Source: Paenibacillus sp. FSL H3-0469
GTDB lineage: Bacteria; Bacillota; Bacilli; Paenibacillales; Paenibacillaceae
NCBI RefSeq assembly: GCF_038051945.1
Contig: NZ_CP150302.1
Span: 1,922,001-1,986,000 of the forward strand
Length of the DNA stretch: 64,000 nt
Reading direction: 5' to 3'
Made by a program: the position numbers and the translations under genes. The first letter of the stretch is position 1. The number at the start of each line of letters is the position of its first letter. The notes under the pieces were generated by a model. That model did no database searches and was not told the origin of the DNA. It worked only from the letters and a program-made list of their open reading frames with translations. Positions 1 to 8,162 of the stretch are shown here, piece after piece.

Positions 1-847
1 CAGTCGCCGTACCATAATCCAGTCTGGTAAAAGCATACTTCACAATAAGCAGCGCATACGTCAGCGTAGCATTGTTCGGCCCTCCGTCCAGCAAGGCCAT
101 CTGCGACTGGTAGCCCTGAGAGGTGGCGATGACCTGAAGAATCAGCATCAGGAGGATCAGATTGCGCAGTGAAGGCAGGGTGATGTGGCGGATACGCGCC
201 CATACTCCGGCTCCGTCAATCTCGGCGGCCTCATACCAGTCCCGGGGAATACTGAGCACCGCAGCAAGATAGATCAGCATCCCCGAGCCGAACTGCTGCC
301 AGGTCTCCATGAAGACCAGCGAGATCATCGACCACCGGGTATCGGTCAGGAAGGCGATCTGCTCCGCTCCGGTGCTGCCGATGACCGCATTGATCGGTCC
401 AACGGGATCATACAGCCAACGCCACAGCCCGTATAGGACTACAGCAGGCATGACATATGGCAAATACGCGGCAACGCGCACGAATCCGCCGAATTTCCGC
501 AGCTCGGAGATGGCAATGGCAAAGGCAATCGGAACCCAGAAGCCGATCACCAGGCAGAGCAGCATATAGTACAGGGTGTTTTTGACAGCAATAAGTACAT
601 CGGGGTCGGTAAGCGCCCTGGCGTAATTGTCCAGGCCGGCGAAGGTATTCCCTTTGACGAAATCAACGGTGTAGAAGCTATACAGGAACCCTTTGAAGAT
701 AGGCACCCACATAAACATAATGAAGATAATCAAAGCGGGGACAAGAAACATCACGCCCCAATAATTCTTTTTCCAGCGGTTCTGCTTGTACGGCTTGTTC
801 TCCAGCTCCGCTGGAAGGTGATCGTGTAACGCAGCAGACTGATTCAT
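1..847 (-). CDS. Carbohydrate ABC transporter permease (LplB/MalF type), 3' part missing
   Basis: Inner-membrane subunit of a sugar ABC importer. The frame opens at an ATG at 847 on the minus strand and runs off the left edge with about 282 codons visible. An N-terminal cytoplasmic stretch is followed by a first membrane segment (about residues 30-52, VMFLVPALIIFIMFMWV), a periplasmic loop with the GLDNY signature common in MalF/UgpA-type permeases, further hydrophobic helices, and an EAA loop (EAAEIDGAG, about residue 215) that contacts the ATPase. It lies 118 bp downstream of the YesN/YesM pair, the usual arrangement for a two-component system that controls a neighbouring sugar transporter. 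The substrate cannot be read from the sequence; the GH65 operon nearby suggests an alpha-glucoside. Family is certain, substrate is inference. Confidence 0.9.
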   Translation of the reverse strand, partial: MNQSAALHDHLPAELENKPYKQNRWKKNYWGVMFLVPALIIFIMFMWVPIFKGFLYSFYTVDFVKGNTFAGLDNYARALTDPDVLIAVKNTLYYMLLCLVIGFWVPIAFAIAISELRKFGGFVRVAAYLPYVMPAVVLYGLWRWLYDPVGPINAVIGSTGAEQIAFLTDTRWSMISLVFMETWQQFGSGMLIYLAAVLSIPRDWYEAAEIDGAGVWARIRHITLPSLRNLILLMLILQVIATSQGYQSQMALLDGGPNNATLTYALLIVKYAFTRLDYGTAT

Positions 848-965
848 TCCGGCTCCCTCATTCCTGTCGTCTTTCAGCACTTTATGGGAAAGCGCCTCCT
901 GTCTTCATTGTAGGAAATGAGGGCGAGACTTAACATGTCTATATCTATGGCAATCGTAAGCGTTC

Positions 966-2294
966 TTACTTCTTCAGTTCGCTGGGACTGAACCCAAAGT
1001 ATTTTTTGAAAATTTTGCTAAAATGCTCCGGCGACTCGTATCCTACCCGCTCCGCAATCTCATACCGCCGCAGATCGGTGTTCAGAATCATCTCCCGGCT
1101 GTCCTCCATCCGCAGCTTAATGACATATTCCCACAGGTTATAGCCTGTATTCTTCTTGAACAAATAGCTCAGGTAATTGGGACTGACATGATTCTTCTTC
1201 GCTACTTCATGAATCGTCAGCCCCTTCTGGGCGTAATTCCCGTCAATGTACTCCTTCGCCTTCTGCACGATCAGATTGCTGTGCGTATGCAATTCCTCGG
1301 GCGACGGATCAGCAGCGTAGTTATTCCAGTTGAAATCCCCATAATAGAACACATAATGATCGGCATGCTCGTTGTTCCAGAGGATCGCCTTCGAGGCTTG
1401 CCGGTTCAGCACATCCATGAAGCTCAGCCCCTTCAGAATCTGGCTGATGCCGATGACGGCCCGGAGCTGCAAATAGCGGTTAATATTGTAATGAAGGCTG
1501 CGGCCCAGCACCTCCAGCCGGCTCAGCTGGCCGGTGGACGGCTCCTCGTAGCTCTGCTCATCCCACTGGATGATTATGGTGATTTCCTGGTCCGGCGAAT
1601 AGAAGGCGGTGGAATTCCACTCCTGATCCAACAGCTCCTTGGCAATATTCAAGGCGGCGTAGCGCAGCAGGCCATGATCACGGGTAGTGTACCTCTGCTC
1701 AGGCCGGTCTTGCGGCAGGGGGAGCCTGATTTTGATCACCGCAAAAAATGGTCCCTGCAGACTAAGCTCATCCAGCTTGCGCCGCTTCTCCTCTGTCCCC
1801 AGCACCGCCGCGGTCTCCGTAAGCAGACTATTCAGCAGCTCACTGTACTCGGGAAGCGGCTCCTCCAGGCGGAAGCGGTCCCCATTACCATCCATATATG
1901 TAGCCAGCTCCGGCGACGGTCTATTCATCTTCAGAACAACACTGCGCACCGAATCCAGGAACTGCTCACTGTTCAAGGGCTTGATCAGATAATCTCTCGC
2001 CCCCAGCCGGACGGCCATCTGGGCATACTGAAAGGTCTCATGCGCAGAGATGACGATCGTCTGCATCCAGGGCCTGGTCATTTTGGCATGCTGCATCAGT
2101 TCGATCCCGCTCATAGCCCCCATCTGGATATCGGTCACAAGCAGATCGATCTCCTCCATACGAATACAATCCAGTGCCTCATACCCGCTGCCGGCTGTAT
2201 AGATATGGTCAATATCCAACCCGGAAGCAGCCAGCAGGCTGCTTAGTCCTTTGCAAATGAGCGGCTCATCATCAACAACCAGTATATTGAACAC
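966..2294 (-). CDS. Response regulator, YesN/AraC type
   Basis: Cytoplasmic transcription factor of a two-component system, 442 aa. Residues 1-120 are a receiver domain with the acidic pair D8/D9, phospho-acceptor D55 (in LLVTDIQMG) and the conserved lysine in YLIKPLN. The middle is variable. The last 100 residues carry two AraC helix-turn-helix motifs (around HEVAKKNHVSPNYLSYLF and ERVGYESPEHFSKIFKK). The start is GTG at 2294 behind an AGAGGAGAG Shine-Dalgarno. It begins 13 bp after the end of the histidine kinase gene, so the two are co-transcribed. Proteins of this type activate sugar transport operons when their kinase senses an oligosaccharide; the likely targets here are the downstream ABC genes and perhaps the GH65 operon, which is inference. 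Confidence 0.95.
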   Translation of the reverse strand: MFNILVVDDEPLICKGLSSLLAASGLDIDHIYTAGSGYEALDCIRMEEIDLLVTDIQMGAMSGIELMQHAKMTRPWMQTIVISAHETFQYAQMAVRLGARDYLIKPLNSEQFLDSVRSVVLKMNRPSPELATYMDGNGDRFRLEEPLPEYSELLNSLLTETAAVLGTEEKRRKLDELSLQGPFFAVIKIRLPLPQDRPEQRYTTRDHGLLRYAALNIAKELLDQEWNSTAFYSPDQEITIIIQWDEQSYEEPSTGQLSRLEVLGRSLHYNINRYLQLRAVIGISQILKGLSFMDVLNRQASKAILWNNEHADHYVFYYGDFNWNNYAADPSPEELHTHSNLIVQKAKEYIDGNYAQKGLTIHEVAKKNHVSPNYLSYLFKKNTGYNLWEYVIKLRMEDSREMILNTDLRRYEIAERVGYESPEHFSKIFKKYFGFSPSELKK

Positions 2295-2307
2295 CGTACT
2301 CTCTCCT

Positions 2308-4101
2308 CTACTCTATAGTCTCTGACTTCGGAAGGATCACACTTACTATCGTGCCTCCGCGCTCGCGTGGTCCGTAGCTGATCCCGCAATCTCCGCCAAA
2401 ATGCAGCTGCACACGCTGATGGATATTGCGGATACCGTAGCCGTTCACCGGGTTCGGGCTGTCGTCATGGAGAATCTGTTCGATAGCCTTATAATCGACC
2501 TGCTTATAGCCGTTATCCTCAATGGTAATCCGAATCCGGCTATCCTCCAGCACAGAGCTGATGATGATCTCGCCGTCCTCCTCCATATGCTTAACCCCGT
2601 GGATAATGGCATTCTCGATCAGGGGCTGCAGGGTGATCTTGGGAATCAGATTCCTGGTGGTCCCGGGAGCGATATTCCAGATAACGGCGAACACATAATC
2701 ATGCCGGTGCTGCTGGAGCTTGATGTAGGCACTGGCATGTTCAAGCTCTTCTTCGAGCGTGATCAGCTCCCGGCCCCGGCTTAAGCTGATCTTCATCAGC
2801 TTGGATAATTCCTTGATCATTTCCGCGGATTCCACGTTGCCTTCGAGCGAGCTTTTCCAATAAATACTCTCCAGGGTATTGTATAGCAGATGCGGGTTGA
2901 TCTGCTGATAGAGCAGCTGCAGCTGCGATTCCTTCTGCTTCAGCTCCATCTGGTATTTGTACATAATCAGGCTGTTGAGCCTGCGGGCCATATCATACGT
3001 GGCGGTAATCAGCACACTGACCTCATCGTTGCTTCCTCTGCGGGGAGTCTCGGGCACACGGTTGCCCGGCTCATACTTGCGTACAAAAAAAGCCAGCTTC
3101 TGCAAAGGGGTCATCAGCGAACGCCAGAAGTAGGTAATGATGATCAATCCGAACAGCGCGTAGGCCACCGTTATGTATTGAATAACGCGTTTCATTTCAT
3201 TCTGCTGCTGGAGCAGGGATTTGACGGGCACCTTGTAGACCAGCTTTTGCTCAAAGGCATGATTGTTGTTCACCACGTAGATGAAGTCATCAGTGATAAT
3301 ATCCTCGGTTCCCTCCGGATCTCCCGCCTCCGAGCCGTCCGGCAGGACGATCACCTCTCCGGTTGAATTCGTGGTTGAGGCCAGTACACGGTTGTTCATA
3401 TCCGTCAGATAGATTTCCCCGTCCGGCAGCGAGATCGACCTTAGCGATTCACCGATTTTCGATTCCATCTTGGTCACCACCAGCACGCCGAGCGTCCCTG
3501 CCCCCCGGTAGATATTATTGACGGCCCTGACATACGTAAGCGTCTTCAGATCTTCGGCCTGCGGGCTCAGCTTCTCGGCGAACATCAGGTATCCGCGGCC
3601 TTTCTGCTGTACCACCTGTTCGAACCAGTACGGCCGTTCCTCCTTGGAGAAAAAATAAACCCCCGCCTTCTTCACCTGCGGGAAATTGGGAGCGAAAAAG
3701 TAGTAGTTATCGGGATCATATACGTATAGCGAGTAGTAGATGCCGTCCCCCCGCTCCGCTCCCTGCGAATAGCTGCCGAGCAGCTTCTCGATGGTCTCAT
3801 AACGTTCCACGCGCTCAAGCACTGTATCATCCCCGCTCATGTTGAGCTGCTGCAGGACCGGATTTTGGATGACGGTGGTCGTGATTTTGTTCACCGTATC
3901 GATGTCTCTGTTAATAATGGCGAGATTCTGCTTGTTCAGCTCCACATAGGCATTGGTCACATGGCGCTTCAAAATCTCCTCTGCCTTGTAGTTGCCGTAG
4001 CTGTTCAGAATCAGAATAGGCGTAATCATGATCAGGAACAGCAGAATCAACTGCTGCTTGACACTGAGCCTGACAATGGGTTTTACAAGCGTGGACAACA
4101 C
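2308..4101 (-). CDS. Sensor histidine kinase, YesM family
   Basis: Membrane sensor kinase of 597 aa. One helix at about 17-37 and one at about 308-326 bracket a 270-residue extracellular dCache-like sensor region. A HAMP linker follows (about 328-385), then the His_kinase domain with the phospho-acceptor motif QQINPHLLYNTLE and an HATPase_c domain with N box (PLIENAIIHG) and G box (GYGIRNIHQRV). The start is GTG at 4101, with GGAGGTGA about eight bases upstream. It is followed directly by the YesN-type regulator. A cre-like site lies about 55 bp upstream, pointing to carbon catabolite control of the sensor. The ligand is unknown; related systems sense plant-derived oligosaccharides. Confidence 0.95.
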   Translation of the reverse strand: MLSTLVKPIVRLSVKQQLILLFLIMITPILILNSYGNYKAEEILKRHVTNAYVELNKQNLAIINRDIDTVNKITTTVIQNPVLQQLNMSGDDTVLERVERYETIEKLLGSYSQGAERGDGIYYSLYVYDPDNYYFFAPNFPQVKKAGVYFFSKEERPYWFEQVVQQKGRGYLMFAEKLSPQAEDLKTLTYVRAVNNIYRGAGTLGVLVVTKMESKIGESLRSISLPDGEIYLTDMNNRVLASTTNSTGEVIVLPDGSEAGDPEGTEDIITDDFIYVVNNNHAFEQKLVYKVPVKSLLQQQNEMKRVIQYITVAYALFGLIIITYFWRSLMTPLQKLAFFVRKYEPGNRVPETPRRGSNDEVSVLITATYDMARRLNSLIMYKYQMELKQKESQLQLLYQQINPHLLYNTLESIYWKSSLEGNVESAEMIKELSKLMKISLSRGRELITLEEELEHASAYIKLQQHRHDYVFAVIWNIAPGTTRNLIPKITLQPLIENAIIHGVKHMEEDGEIIISSVLEDSRIRITIEDNGYKQVDYKAIEQILHDDSPNPVNGYGIRNIHQRVQLHFGGDCGISYGPRERGGTIVSVILPKSETIE

Positions 4102-4153
4102 CCTGGATTCACCTCCAGTTCCAATAATACAAGTTCTTATATTTTAACAAACC

Positions 4154-4167
4154 TACAAGCGCTTACA
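4154..4167. promoter_or_regulatory. Candidate cre (CcpA) site upstream of yesM-like gene
   Basis: On the minus strand the bases read TGTAAGCGCTTGTA, matching 12 of 14 positions of TGWAANCGNTNWCA with the perfect AAGCGCTT core. It lies 53 bp upstream of the kinase start, in the only intergenic space that can hold its promoter. No convincing -35/-10 pair could be fixed, so whether CcpA would block or activate is open. Confidence 0.55.
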
Positions 4168-4233
4168 CAGGTTTATTTCCAAGTTCTTTATGTCCATTTG
4201 TATGGAGTTTTGCTATTGCATCAACCCAGAAAC

Positions 4234-4276
4234 AAAAACCAGCCACAACACGGAGCTGCCGTGGTGACTGGTTTTT
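4234..4276 (-). terminator. Rho-independent terminator of the GH65-pgmB-hydrolase operon
   Basis: Stem AAAAACCAG/CTGGTTTTT with an inner CCAC/GTGG pairing. Read on the minus strand it ends in a run of T and lies 40 bp past the hydrolase stop. The flanking A and T runs make it usable in both directions. It separates the GH65 operon from the yesM/yesN unit. Confidence 0.8.
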
Positions 4277-4315
4277 AGTGAATAGTACTTATAGCACGGA
4301 CCTGGCAGCAGAAAT

Positions 4316-5116
4316 TCAAGCTCTGGTATACCCTTGCAATTGCAGCCACGAGGCACAAGCATCCGTCCATGTCTTGGTGTGCAGCTCATCAGGGGCTAAG
4401 CCCAGACCGTGTACACCGTGCGCATAGATATGCAGATCGAATGGAACCTTATGACGGCTAAGCCCTGCGGCGAACAGCAGGCTGTTCTCTACCGGGACGT
4501 AATCATCATCAGAGGTATGCCAGAGGAACGTTGGCGGCGTGTCCGGGGTTACCTGGAACTCGCTGCTAAGCTTAAGCGACAGTTCTGCATCGGGAACAGC
4601 TCCCAGCAGATTCTCCTTCGAGCCCTGATGGGTCACCCCCTCGGTCATCGAGATAACCGGGTAACATAGAATCAGGCGGTCAGGACGGCTGGACAGCCGC
4701 TCCAATGGCTCCGGGTGATCAGGATTGCCCAGATCATAAGCTACCCCGGCGGTAGAAGCCAGATGTCCACCCGCCGAGAAGCCCAGAATGCCGAGCCGGT
4801 CCGGGTCAATGCCGAATTCGTCCGCACGGAAGCGGATCGTACGCAGCGCCCGTTGCGCATCCTGGAGCGCACTCGGATATTGATAAGGCGCTACACGGTA
4901 ACGCAGTACGAAGGCAGAGATGCCCAGTGTATTCAGCCACTCCGCAACCGGACCGCCTTCATGGTCGGCACGCATCGCATACCCGCCTCCCGGACAGACC
5001 AGAACAGCGGCATTCCCTTTGCCTTCAACTAAATAAGGTGTGATCGCAGGCTGATCCTCTTGACTGGTTCCCAGCGCTCCAGGCACCCCTTCAGGCCATA
5101 GCAACAACGTTTCCAT
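4316..5116 (-). CDS. Alpha/beta hydrolase (BD-FAE / acetyl-xylan-esterase-like)
   Basis: Predicted cytoplasmic carboxylesterase, 266 aa from the ATG at 5116 (GAGGG six bases upstream; an in-frame ATG at 5122 sits too close to it). The oxyanion region reads CPGGGYAMR, the nucleophile elbow is GFSAGG (Ser of GxSxG), and the acid and base sit in TSDDDYVP and HGVHGLGL. No signal peptide is seen. It is the last gene of an operon with two GH65 phosphorylase-like genes and pgmB, 80 bp after pgmB. A role in removing acyl groups from an imported sugar is plausible but unproven. A weak hairpin plus T run between pgmB and this gene (about 5160-5192) may lower its expression. Confidence 0.85.
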   Translation of the reverse strand: METLLLWPEGVPGALGTSQEDQPAITPYLVEGKGNAAVLVCPGGGYAMRADHEGGPVAEWLNTLGISAFVLRYRVAPYQYPSALQDAQRALRTIRFRADEFGIDPDRLGILGFSAGGHLASTAGVAYDLGNPDHPEPLERLSSRPDRLILCYPVISMTEGVTHQGSKENLLGAVPDAELSLKLSSEFQVTPDTPPTFLWHTSDDDYVPVENSLLFAAGLSRHKVPFDLHIYAHGVHGLGLAPDELHTKTWTDACASWLQLQGYTRA

Positions 5117-5196
5117 TATCATCCCTCAAGCTTTCCTTCTATAATAGAATAGATAATAGAGGAAAAAAGTTCCTCAAGAGCCATTCTATCAAGCTC

Positions 5197-5829
5197 TTAC
5201 AATTCATGCAATGCGGATATCACCAGATCCGCTGCCTTCAGCAGCTCCGGCCGGCCAATCCCGACCACGTACATGCCGGCCGCCTTCCCGGCGGCTACTC
5301 CGGCCTCTGCATCCTCGAACACCACACAGTCCTGCGGCCCCAGCCCCAGCTCCCTGCAGGCGGTCAGGAAAACCTCAGGGTCCGGCTTCGCCCGCGAGAC
5401 CTTGTTGCCGTCTACTACCGTATCGAACAGCCCCGCGATACTCAGCTTATCCAGTATGAATTCTGCATTCTTACTCGCAGAGCCAAGGGCGATAGCCACG
5501 CCGCGTGCTCTCAGCGCATTCAGATAGGCTCTGACACCGGGCAGCAGCTCCGATTCGTCCAGTCTGGAGATATATTCTACATAGAGGCGGTTCTTCTTCT
5601 CCGCCATCGCGAGCTTCTCTCCTTCGCCGAAGCTCAGACCGCCAATCTGAAGCAGAATATCAAGCGACCGCATCCGGCTGACGCCCTTCAGCTGCTCGTT
5701 GTCCTCCTCAGTGAACGGGAAGCCAAGCTCACCGGCGAGCGAGCGCCAGGCCAGATAGTGATATTTCGCCGTGTCTACAATCACGCCATCCAGATCGAAG
5801 ATAGCGCCCTTCATATGCTCCAGCATCAT
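5197..5829 (-). CDS. pgmB: Beta-phosphoglucomutase
   Basis: HAD-superfamily enzyme that interconverts beta-glucose-1-phosphate and glucose-6-phosphate, 210 aa. Motif I is FDLDGVIVDTAKYH with the nucleophile Asp in FDLDG; motif II is GSASKN; motif III surrounds the lysine of RAKPDPEVF; motif IV is VFEDAEAG. The HLAWR-type cap element appears as YHYLAWRSLA. The start at 5829 is chosen because the ATG overlaps the upstream stop as ATGA and AGAGGAG lies just before it; the longer frame to 5889 only extends into the GH65 gene. Coupling to GH65 genes is biochemically sensible because inverting GH65 phosphorylases release beta-glucose-1-phosphate. Confidence 0.95.
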   Translation of the reverse strand: MMLEHMKGAIFDLDGVIVDTAKYHYLAWRSLAGELGFPFTEEDNEQLKGVSRMRSLDILLQIGGLSFGEGEKLAMAEKKNRLYVEYISRLDESELLPGVRAYLNALRARGVAIALGSASKNAEFILDKLSIAGLFDTVVDGNKVSRAKPDPEVFLTACRELGLGPQDCVVFEDAEAGVAAGKAAGMYVVGIGRPELLKAADLVISALHEL

Positions 5830-8162
5830 GTCATGCTCCTCTCTGATTGGACTAAAGACGCTAACTCCAGGATTGCACCGGGCGGGCACAGCACCGCCTC
5901 CCCGCCGAATCCGGCGAAGCTTACCGCTTCGCTGTTGCCCGGCGCGGCCGTAACCGTTATCTCTTCGCGGCCGATCCGCAGCCGGAAGCTGCCTCCGCGC
6001 AGAATCACTGGCAGCTCGACTGCGGTCCAGCCTTGCGGCAGGGCTGGCTGGAGCCCGGCGGTCTCTCCGTCAAAGCTGAGGCCGGCATAGCCAAGCACTG
6101 CCGCCATCCATGCGCCGCCGTTCGCCGCCGGATGCGTTCCGCCAATATAGAGATCGCCGACATACTGCTTCGACTCACCGGTAAGATCTACGGTGGCAGT
6201 GCGCATAAAATACGGATATCCCCAGTCCGGCAAGCCGATATCCGCTGCAGCCAGCGCGTAGATACACGCACTGAGGCTGGAGCCATGCTCGGTTCGCGGC
6301 TCATAGAATTCCCAATTGGCCTGCTTCACTTCCCTGCTGAACCGGCTCTTGAACAGATGTAACATCAGCACCACATCGGCCTGCTTCAGGATTCTTGTGG
6401 TTGCAGCCAGCCCATTGCCTCCGCCCCAGTACTCATTCGGGTGGATGACCCGTGCCTTCAGCTCAGCCAGAGATACATCCTCCAGTTGCAGATAACGGTC
6501 GAATTGTTCAATCACCAGTGTATCCGGGTCCGGCTGCGGAACATAGAGCTGTGCCAGCATTGCAGTGAATTCATCCAGGAACGGCCCGTCTGCATAAGAT
6601 TCAGCAAGACCGTTATACACGGCAGAATATTTGTCCTGCAACCGCTCAGCTGTCTGCAAGGCAATCTTCAGTGTCTCTTGAACCATGGCGCTCGTAAATA
6701 CGTTATTATTCACACGTTCATGGTATTCATCTGGTCCGGTAACATCCAGCAGCTCATAACGCCGCTTCACAGGATTATAGTAAGCATAGGAATAGAAGAA
6801 ACGCGCACATTCCCAGATGACTTCCGCCCCGCCGTCCGCCAGGATGCTGTCATCTCCAGTGAAGGTCACGTATCGCCAAAGTCCATGCACGACATCTGCA
6901 CTGATATGAATCTGCTTATCGCGGAAATAGGTCCGCATGGGCCGCCCTGTAAATACATCGTTCACATTGAACAGGGTGCAGGCATCATCCCCCGTATCCT
7001 GACTCTCCCAGGCATAAAAAGCGCCTAAATATCCATACTCCGCTGCCTTCCGCCGCGCACCATCCAGCGTGTGGATACGGTACATCATCAGATTGCGGGC
7101 AATCCCAGGATCACTGTGCAGGAAAAAGGGCAGCATGAACATCTCCGTATCCCAGAATACCGCCCCCTTATAGACCTGCCCGGACAGGCCGCGCGCCGGA
7201 ATCGAGACCTTCTCCGACTTCATCGGTGCAATGATCAGCAGCTGATACATACTGTACCGCAGCGCGAACTGCGCCTCTTCATCGCCTTCAATGACACAAT
7301 CACTGCGTGACCATCGCTCCGCCCACTTGCGCCGGTGCGCCTCCAGCAGCCCGGCGTATCCTGTAGCGGCCGCTGCCTGGAGGGTCTGCACCGCCCGCTC
7401 ATCCGGCCCGCCTTCGGCAGGATAGCCTTTCACATCGAGCCCCGTGTACACGGCTGCATATTTGTACCATGTATAAGTCTCACCTGCCCTGGCTTCTATA
7501 GAAAGATGGCGCAGCGCGGTCCCTCCATCCAGCTCGATAACAGCGTCAACCCGCTTCGGCTGTTCAGCCGTACCTAACGCTATAAGCTCCGCTACCGCCA
7601 CCGGCAGCCCCAGCTCACCGGTGCATGCGGTTGACAGCAGCACCCCTCCGGCCGAGCGGCTCTGCTGCTCCAGCAGATGGGGGCCGTTAATATCCCACAC
7701 CGCGCCATCGATTCCAGTCGTAATCTCGATCCGGCAATCGGCGGTACAGTGCAGAGTCCATCTGGCGGCCAGCAGGTGTAGCTGGTCCATGCTGGCGAAC
7801 CGCTCTGCGGTCAGGGTCACCCTTCCGCCTCCCGGGATGCCGAACATTGTCTCCCGCCGGTGAATAGCAGCACGGAGATCCAGGCTCTGTGCATGAGCCA
7901 GCGGTTCGGACTCCAGCACACTAAGTTTGCAGCCGTTGGCACTGACTACCGTATACAGTCCATTCGGGGTGTTCACCGGCTCTCGCCATTTGCCGCCCGT
8001 CTGGTCATACACTCCTGCTAGCGTAACCGCTGCAAGCTGCTCCTTCCCGAACTCCTCCAGCACTCCCCGGAAGCCCATGTAGCCATTGCCGATCATATAT
8101 TTGTTGCCGTTCGCCGTAATCCGCCCGGGTTCAAAGCTATGCTCGCTTACCGTCCAGTCCAT
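5826..8162 (-). CDS. Glycoside hydrolase family 65 protein (kojibiose/maltose phosphorylase-like)
   Basis: Predicted inverting phosphorylase of an alpha-linked glucose disaccharide, 778 aa, the normal length of the family. An N-terminal beta-sandwich (residues 1-280, with the NKYMIGNGYMGFRG opening) is followed by an (alpha/alpha)6 barrel. Recognisable family segments are the FWDTEMFMLPFF block, the GPDEYHERVNNN block that carries the catalytic acid Glu, and EHGSSLSA, which in the family helps bind phosphate. The start codon overlaps the upstream GH65 stop as TAATG and the stop overlaps pgmB, so the three are translationally coupled. Without a signal peptide it acts in the cytoplasm. Linkage specificity cannot be fixed by eye; the N-terminal segment looks most like kojibiose phosphorylases. 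Confidence 0.9.
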   Translation of the reverse strand: MDWTVSEHSFEPGRITANGNKYMIGNGYMGFRGVLEEFGKEQLAAVTLAGVYDQTGGKWREPVNTPNGLYTVVSANGCKLSVLESEPLAHAQSLDLRAAIHRRETMFGIPGGGRVTLTAERFASMDQLHLLAARWTLHCTADCRIEITTGIDGAVWDINGPHLLEQQSRSAGGVLLSTACTGELGLPVAVAELIALGTAEQPKRVDAVIELDGGTALRHLSIEARAGETYTWYKYAAVYTGLDVKGYPAEGGPDERAVQTLQAAAATGYAGLLEAHRRKWAERWSRSDCVIEGDEEAQFALRYSMYQLLIIAPMKSEKVSIPARGLSGQVYKGAVFWDTEMFMLPFFLHSDPGIARNLMMYRIHTLDGARRKAAEYGYLGAFYAWESQDTGDDACTLFNVNDVFTGRPMRTYFRDKQIHISADVVHGLWRYVTFTGDDSILADGGAEVIWECARFFYSYAYYNPVKRRYELLDVTGPDEYHERVNNNVFTSAMVQETLKIALQTAERLQDKYSAVYNGLAESYADGPFLDEFTAMLAQLYVPQPDPDTLVIEQFDRYLQLEDVSLAELKARVIHPNEYWGGGNGLAATTRILKQADVVLMLHLFKSRFSREVKQANWEFYEPRTEHGSSLSACIYALAAADIGLPDWGYPYFMRTATVDLTGESKQYVGDLYIGGTHPAANGGAWMAAVLGYAGLSFDGETAGLQPALPQGWTAVELPVILRGGSFRLRIGREEITVTAAPGNSEAVSFAGFGGEAVLCPPGAILELASLVQSERSMT

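Noticed and set aside
1023..2246. 407-codon frame opposite the YesN-type regulator
   Set aside because: Antisense shadow; no domain, no ribosome binding site, and the regulator on the other strand is unmistakable.
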